A stretch of 7,820 bases of DNA from Clostridia bacterium (GTDB lineage: Bacteria > Bacillota_A > Clostridia > TANB77 > CAG-508): assembly GCA_017621295.1 (NCBI GenBank), contig JAGATI010000114.1, positions 1 through 7,820 on the forward strand, written 5' to 3'. Positions 6,001-7,820 of the stretch are shown in pieces. Position 1 is the first letter of the stretch; each line of letters starts with the position of its first letter. Position numbers and translations under genes: made by a program. Under the pieces are notes generated by a model. The model ran no database searches. It saw only the letters and a program-made list of their open reading frames with translations, and was not told the origin of the DNA.

Positions 6001-7820
6001 AAGACAATACTGTTACAATTAACATGAAGGATTCAGAAATTATAAAAGAACCAGAAAAATATGGATTCCAAATTGTAAAAGTAGACAAAAACAATATTCA
6101 GCATAGACTTAAAGATGTACAGTTTAGTGTTAGAATGATTGCTGGTAGAGCAACAGGATGGATTCCATATGACGCTGATCCAGATACTCCAGGAATACAA
6201 GACCCAGTAACAAATGAAAATGGTGTAATTAATATTAATGATATTGAATTAGTAGAAGGTATAAGTACAAATATATTCCAGATTAATGAAGTAAGTGGTC
6301 AAGAAGGATATAATATTTTACGTGGAGTAACAGTTCAAGTTACTATTAATTTGGAAAATGTTACAGAGGCAAGCCAAATTACAGAAGATCGTATTAAAGT
6401 AGAATTAATAGGTGAATATGCATCAAGTTATCCAGAAGATTATATAAAAACTTATATTACTGCAGATGGAACAATTCGAATAATTATTCCAAATGAACCA
6501 ACAAGTTATGAATTTGTTTTAAATAAAAAAGATGAAAATGGACAATTAATAACAGCAGATAGAAAGCAAAATGGTAAATTAGATGGAACAATATTAAGTG
6601 TAATAGAACAAGGAACAACTGCAAATATTGTACCAAATACTGTATTAAAAGATGGTACAACATCTAGAATTATAAATTGTAAGCAAAATACAACATATAG
6701 TTATATAGTAACTGAAATACAAAATAAAACAGGATACATAAATATTTTTGGTGGATATTTTCTAATACTACATGTTGTAACTGACGAAAATGGAGTGGTA
6801 AAAGATACAAATCCAGATGACCCAGATAATCCTGAATATACTAGATATGGATTATTTAAAGTTAATCCACATGGAACAGGTAATGAAGAAGAAATAAAAA
6901 AAGCAGTAAATTTAACTGTTAAATGGTCAGATGAACAAGATGAAAATGGAAACAGAAAAAGACAAGTTATATTAGATATAGAAAATCCTTTTGAGTATCA
7001 AGTTGTAGTAAATAAAGTTGATACATATGGAAATCCACTTGATAAAGCAGTAATTACAGCTACAATGAATGGTAAGACATATACAATGAATAGAAGTTCT
7101 GCTCTACAAATTTCAGAAAATAAAATAAAAGATGGAGAAACTCAAAGTTGGATAATTAGAGAACAAAGTGTACAAGCTCCTTACTATAATGTTTTAGGAA
7201 CAAGCAAATACATAAAGGTAGATGTAGCTAAAAATAATGAAAAACTAGTAATTAAAGATTATGCGATTTATGATGATTCTACTGGAATGGTTCCTAAAGA
7301 TAATGAAATATATAAATATGTAACTATAGAAGGTCCAACAGTAAAAGGAACTACATATAGCATTAATGTAAAACTAGAGAATCCAATGAATTACAAATTT
7401 AAATTAACAAAAGTAAAAACAAATGGAGAAGATTTAACAGGAGCAACAGTAACAGTTAATAATAAAACTGTTATACATGATGGAAATTCAAGTTATGAAG
7501 TTTCTAAGATAGTAAGTTTAGGAAATGTTACAGCATTTACAATAAATGAAACAGCAACTGCACCAAATCATATTAATATTTTAGAAAATAAATTTGCAGT
7601 TATTGTTGTTCGTATGTCAGAAAAAGGTGAAATAAGTATTGTTAATAAATCGATTTATGATACTTCAAGTGGTAATGCAATACTTTTACCATCAACAGAT
7701 GAAACATATAGATATATAAATACAGAAATAACAAGAGGTTCAGATGGTATACAAACTGTAAATGTTGAATTACAAAACCCAGTAGAATATAAGTTTGAAT
7801 TAACAAAAGTTAAATCAGAT
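1..7820 (+). CDS. Giant multidomain isopeptide-type surface protein (pilin/adhesin stalk), partial at both ends
   Basis: One frame, with its first full codon at base 3, stays open for 2,606 codons to the last base. I translated it throughout and found no in-frame stop. The other frames and the minus strand are closed by frequent stops. The protein is built from two domain types in the order A-B-A-B-A-B followed by B4 to B14. Type A looks like DUF11/fimbrial isopeptide D2 domains, with GDIITYT, ITDYLP and LTNRAEIT motifs. Type B looks like SpaA/Cna_B pilin domains, with a Lys strand, an E-box such as YVISEIEAPDGY, and a final Asn strand. Proteins of these families are secreted, usually sortase-anchored, and gain rigidity from self-formed Lys-Asn/Asp bonds. 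A structural stalk of a surface adhesin is therefore the likely role. No signal peptide, LPXTG anchor or transmembrane helix lies in the window, so export and anchoring are inferred. Codon use is uniform throughout (AGA arginine, A/T-ending codons). The gene reads as native with no visible frameshift. Confidence 0.95.
3..653 (+). repeat. A1: DUF11 / isopeptide D2-like domain with acidic tail
   Basis: Residues 1-217 of the visible protein. The domain opens with FDLALRKFIT (Lys at residue 7), then TAGYYHTKEA, GDIITYTLRVYNEG, ITDYLPEGLEFYSSE (Asp 76) and YLTNRAEITAH (Asn 154). It closes with the tail LDRDSTP...YYPGYEDDDDKETV. The Lys, the Asp in the ITDYLP motif, and the Asn fall where D2-type fimbrial domains place their isopeptide residues; bond formation here is inferred. 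A cysteine (residue 139, VKCKV) sits on the strand before the Asn strand and recurs in A2 and A3. The window begins within a residue or so of where the other A domains begin, so A1 is probably complete. It would then be preceded by another B-like domain. Confidence 0.8.
555..652 (+). repeat. 98-base near-identical direct repeat, copy 1 (tail of A1)
   Basis: This stretch encodes the DHSSDMLDYDSSITYDS...YYPGYEDDDDKET tail. By my alignment it matches bases 1683-1780 at 95 of 98 positions, well above the similarity of the surrounding A1 and A2 sequence. It could support recombination between A1 and A2. Confidence 0.85.
654..1094 (+). repeat. B1: SpaA/Cna_B-like isopeptide domain
   Basis: Residues 218-364, between A1 and A2. 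The Lys strand is FNVNLLKVSK (Lys 231), followed by LNGAKFTL, the classic 'L.GA.F' strand of SpaA-type pilin domains. The E-box is YKLQETDAPNGF (Glu 297), and the last strand is INIRIANEE (Asn 360). These three residues are the expected Lys, catalytic Glu and Asn of an intramolecular isopeptide bond. The Glu-to-Asn stretch is 63 residues, long for the family as I remember it. A lone cysteine (DNCKIG) lies just before the E-box strand. The domain runs into A2 with almost no linker. Confidence 0.8.
1095..1781 (+). repeat. A2: DUF11 / isopeptide D2-like domain with acidic tail
   Basis: Residues 365-593. The motif order matches A1: FDLALRKYIT (Lys 371), TAGYYHTKEA, DDIITYTISVYNEG, ITDYLPSGLEY (Asp 444), a cysteine in IQCKV (residue 510), YLTNRAEIT (Asn 525), then DRDSKP and the YYPGYEDDDDKETV tail. 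The tail is nearly the same as in A1 at DNA level (bases 1683-1780 against 555-652, three differences by my alignment). The middle of the domain, around residues 450-505, is much more diverged. This pattern suggests recent gene conversion, or strong constraint on the tail. Confidence 0.85.
1683..1780 (+). repeat. 98-base near-identical direct repeat, copy 2 (tail of A2)
   Basis: This is the second copy of the block at 555-652, displaced by 1,128 bases (376 codons, so in frame). Recombination between the copies would remove or add exactly one B-A unit without breaking the reading frame. The corresponding tail in A3 is not a close copy. Confidence 0.85.
1782..2294 (+). repeat. B2: SpaA/Cna_B-like domain, longest of the interleaved B domains
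   Basis: Residues 594-764. The domain opens with IEPITDFEFKLKKID (Lys 607) and then IEGATFEISG. The E-box is YSIQEVKAPDKY (Glu 681), and the final strand is IIVRVSNKN (Asn 759). Two insertions make it longer than its neighbours. One is a Gly/Ile-rich stretch before the E-box that includes GSITIPIGG. The other is a charged, polar segment after the E-box, from about NQNGHEVEMPK to ENASVRKEN. Like B3, it starts with the 'IEPITD' junction, which seems to be the standard A-to-B linker in this protein. Confidence 0.78.
2295..2984 (+). repeat. A3: last DUF11 / isopeptide D2-like domain, divergent tail
   Basis: Residues 765-994. It carries FDLALRKFIT (Lys 771), TAYYNHTKDA, GDIVTYTIRVYNES, ITDYLPRGLEFYSSE (Asp 841), a cysteine in LKCKI (residue 908) and YLTNRAEITAH (Asn 923). 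It is closer to A1 than A2 is in the first half: bases 2538-2579 match 243-284 with two differences. Its tail differs from A1 and A2. DRDSLP is followed by a different stretch and ends YYPGKQDDDDFETL, so the DDDDK of A1 and A2 is DDDDF here. This is the last A domain in the window; after it the protein switches to uninterrupted B domains. Confidence 0.83.
2985..3428 (+). repeat. B3: SpaA/Cna_B-like domain, first of the continuous B array
   Basis: Residues 995-1142. It starts with the IEPITDYELSLEKLN junction and Lys strand (Lys 1008). The E-box is YRITEEVVPDNF (Glu 1075), in which the usual 'AP.GY' has become 'VPDNF'. The final strand is LTIKNEP (Asn 1138). The segment before the last strand contains a tryptophan-containing stretch (EKWNDSTWNSVIG) not shared with other repeats. 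From here on, B domains follow one another with no A domain between them and a Lys-to-Lys spacing of 132-163 residues. Confidence 0.78.
3429..3851 (+). repeat. B4: SpaA/Cna_B-like domain with two cysteines
   Basis: Residues 1143-1283. The Lys strand is YDLKLKKVNEEGKEI (Lys 1150). The E-box, YVISEIEAPDGY (Glu 1205), is close to the family consensus, and the last strand is VTVKFPNKK (Asn 1278). Between them lie FELIVRIYKGISQDGSTYVI and a charged, helix-like stretch (KNPEKQREILENA). Both recur in recognisable form in B6, making B4 and B6 a matched pair. Two cysteines (KRCEK and IDCDG) flank the helix-like stretch and could pair with each other; that is a guess from spacing only. Confidence 0.8.
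3852..4271 (+). repeat. B5: SpaA/Cna_B-like domain
   Basis: Residues 1284-1423. The Lys strand is YNIDLAKIDEDGN (Lys 1291), followed by EATFTINGKEQTTSRG, a short strand-turn-strand. The E-box is YVIMETVAPEGY (Glu 1345), and the last strand is IRIKVKNPE (Asn 1418). The region after the E-box is a beta-looking run (VTLDVKVKEEDGEYRL, then LSIYENG) rather than the helix-like stretch seen in most of its neighbours. It has no cysteine. Confidence 0.8.
4272..4715 (+). repeat. B6: SpaA/Cna_B-like domain, sister of B4
   Basis: Residues 1424-1571. The Lys strand is YKLQIKKVDYND (Lys 1431), with IPGAVFNGL as the following 'GA.F' strand. The E-box is YIIREVSVPDGY (Glu 1487), and the last strand is VTITVPNEK (Asn 1566). 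After the E-box, HQFIVRVITGLSDDGKSY and the helix-like NSELERKILEDKENG match the corresponding parts of B4 in order and spacing. That suggests duplication of a two-domain (B4-B5) unit or a shared ancestor. Confidence 0.8.
4716..5165 (+). repeat. B7: SpaA/Cna_B-like domain with altered E-box
   Basis: Residues 1572-1721. The Lys strand is YNLEINKVDANS (Lys 1578), followed by LAKARFTIDGPDGN. The E-box is YTIEETFAEKLYENVF (Glu 1639). The Glu is kept, but the usual 'AP.GY' turn is replaced by a longer sequence. The last strand is VTLNIKNPQ (Asn 1715). Before it lies a clear helix-like stretch, SSEDIAKANDMIKDG. The rest of the E-to-N segment is a regular strand, IKLEVTIDKNGKID. Confidence 0.75.
5166..5591 (+). 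repeat. B8: SpaA/Cna_B-like domain
   Basis: Residues 1722-1863. The Lys strand is FEFSLFKHELGD (Lys 1728), followed by ISEAAFKVQRKQ. The E-box is YEIEETKVPNNNY (Glu 1790), and the last strand is FELKIANTV (Asn 1860). The E-to-N segment contains KAIVKIAIGEDGIVTGEI and then a helix-like GEFIELVKQARNK just before the last strand. There is no linker to B9; the Asn strand runs directly into the next aromatic residue of the following Lys strand. Confidence 0.75.
5592..6059 (+). repeat. B9: SpaA/Cna_B-like domain with Asp in place of the bonding Asn
   Basis: Residues 1864-2019. The Lys strand is YHMTLRKREDNK (Lys 1870). The E-box, YYIQELSAPEGF (Glu 1935), is a good match to the family. The last strand reads VTINMKDSE, where every other complete B domain has Asn (compare VTLNIKNPQ in B7), so residue 2010 is Asp. 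Lys-Asp isopeptide bonds are known in CnaB domains, so this domain may still crosslink. It has two cysteines (IIGCRIL and YEKCVLQ) and a helix-like VLQDKIKTMLYEK before the last strand. Confidence 0.78.
6060..6506 (+). repeat. B10: SpaA/Cna_B-like domain with Asp/Pro-rich loop
   Basis: Residues 2020-2168. The Lys strand is YGFQIVKVDKNN (Lys 2026), followed by LKDVQFSVRM. An Asp/Pro-rich loop (PYDADPDTPGIQDP) precedes the E-box, FQINEVSGQEGY (Glu 2096). In that E-box the usual Ala-Pro has become Gly-Gln while the closing Gly-Tyr is kept. The last strand is IRIIIPNEP (Asn 2164). A short stretch, YPEDYIKTYI, sits where other B domains have a helix-like segment. Confidence 0.72.
6507..6995 (+). 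repeat. B11: SpaA/Cna_B-like domain with the longest E-to-N segment
   Basis: Residues 2169-2331. The Lys strand is YEFVLNKKDENGQ (Lys 2175). The E-box is YIVTEIQNKTGY (Glu 2238), with the Ala-Pro lost. The last strand is VILDIENPF (Asn 2328). The 90 residues from Glu to Asn are the longest in the window. They include an Asp/Pro run (NPDDPDNPEY) and a helix-like GNEEEIKKAV followed by NLTVKW. One cysteine (IINCKQN) precedes the E-box strand. Confidence 0.7.
6996..7391 (+). repeat. B12: divergent SpaA/Cna_B-like domain, sister of B13
   Basis: Residues 2332-2463. The Lys strand is YQVVVNKVDTYGN (Lys 2338), followed by LDKAVITATMNGKTY. The E-box is WIIREQSVQAPYY (Glu 2387), with Trp in place of the usual Tyr. 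The last strand is INVKLENPM (Asn 2460). The E-to-N segment contains DYAIYDDSTG, whose equivalent in B13 is KSIYDTSSG. The unit is exactly 132 residues (396 bases) from its Lys to the next, as is B13. Confidence 0.7.
7392..7787 (+). repeat. B13: divergent SpaA/Cna_B-like domain, sister of B12
   Basis: Residues 2464-2595. The Lys strand is YKFKLTKVKTNGED (Lys 2470), followed by LTGATVTVNNK. The E-box is FTINETATAPNHI (Glu 2516), keeping Ala-Pro but losing Gly-Tyr. The last strand is VNVELQNPV (Asn 2592). The motif IYDTSSG and the following TYRYINTE line up with IYDDSTG and IYKYVTIE of B12. It has no cysteine. Its opening strand is almost repeated at the start of B14, so the array continues in the same style. 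Confidence 0.7.
7788..7820 (+). repeat. B14: first 11 residues of a further B domain, cut by the window edge
   Basis: Residues 2596-2606 read YKFELTKVKSD, with Lys 2602 in the aromatic-x5-Lys position. They closely match the start of B13 (YKFKLTKVKTN). This is the opening Lys strand of another B domain, so the protein extends beyond the window. Confidence 0.7.

Noticed and set aside
5801..6094. Minus-strand open frame of about 97 codons
   Set aside because: It is antisense to B9 and the start of B10, resembles no family I recognise, and sits inside a continuous well-supported repeat domain. It is a shadow of the plus-strand gene.
7686..7700. LPSTD, resembling a sortase LPXTG anchor
   Set aside because: The fifth position is Asp, not Gly. 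No hydrophobic segment or basic tail follows, and the sequence lies inside B13 with further domain sequence after it.
1..7820. CRISPR array, insertion sequence, tRNA/rRNA, riboswitch or origin
   Set aside because: The repeats are long, diverged and coding, not short identical units with spacers. I saw no transposase, terminal inverted repeats or RNA-gene hallmarks, and the entire window is accounted for by one reading frame.

Overview
The whole window is the inside of one gene. A single plus-strand reading frame (first complete codon at base 3) runs from edge to edge for 2,606 codons with no stop. Neither the start nor the end of the gene is visible. It encodes part of a giant, highly repetitive, beta-rich surface protein of the isopeptide-crosslinked pilin/adhesin type found in Gram-positive bacteria. 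The DNA is very AT-rich (about 65-78% A+T on lines I counted). Arginine is almost always AGA, tryptophan is TGG, and no in-frame TGA, TAA or TAG occurs, so the standard bacterial code fits. Together with the domain families, this suggests a low-GC Firmicute, most likely a host-associated Clostridia lineage. That assignment is inference; there is no marker gene here.

Layout, using residue numbers where residue i starts at base 3i. The first 40% (bases 3-3428) alternates two domain types: A1-B1-A2-B2-A3-B3. The remainder (3429-7820) is an unbroken head-to-tail array of B domains, B4 to B13, plus the first 11 residues of B14. Type A (about 220-230 residues) resembles the DUF11 / fimbrial isopeptide D2 family and ends in a long Asp/Tyr-rich tail. 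Type B (about 130-170 residues) resembles SpaA/Cna_B prealbumin-like pilin domains. All 13 complete B domains keep an ordered Lys...Glu...Asn set in fixed motif contexts (aromatic-x5-Lys, aromatic-x3-Glu, then Asn on the last strand). In B9 the Asn is Asp. These are the residues expected to form an intramolecular Lys-Asn/Asp isopeptide bond.

Taken together, the likely picture is a very long, covalently stiffened extracellular stalk that would carry a binding tip away from the cell wall. The signal peptide, tip and cell-wall anchor, if present, lie outside the window. I see no RNA gene, mobile element, CRISPR array, promoter or terminator, and no credible gene on the minus strand. The least ordinary features are the size and regularity of the array, an enlarged segment between the Glu and Asn motifs of each B domain that often contains a helix-like stretch, a cysteine kept in every A domain, and near-identical DNA blocks shared between A repeats.
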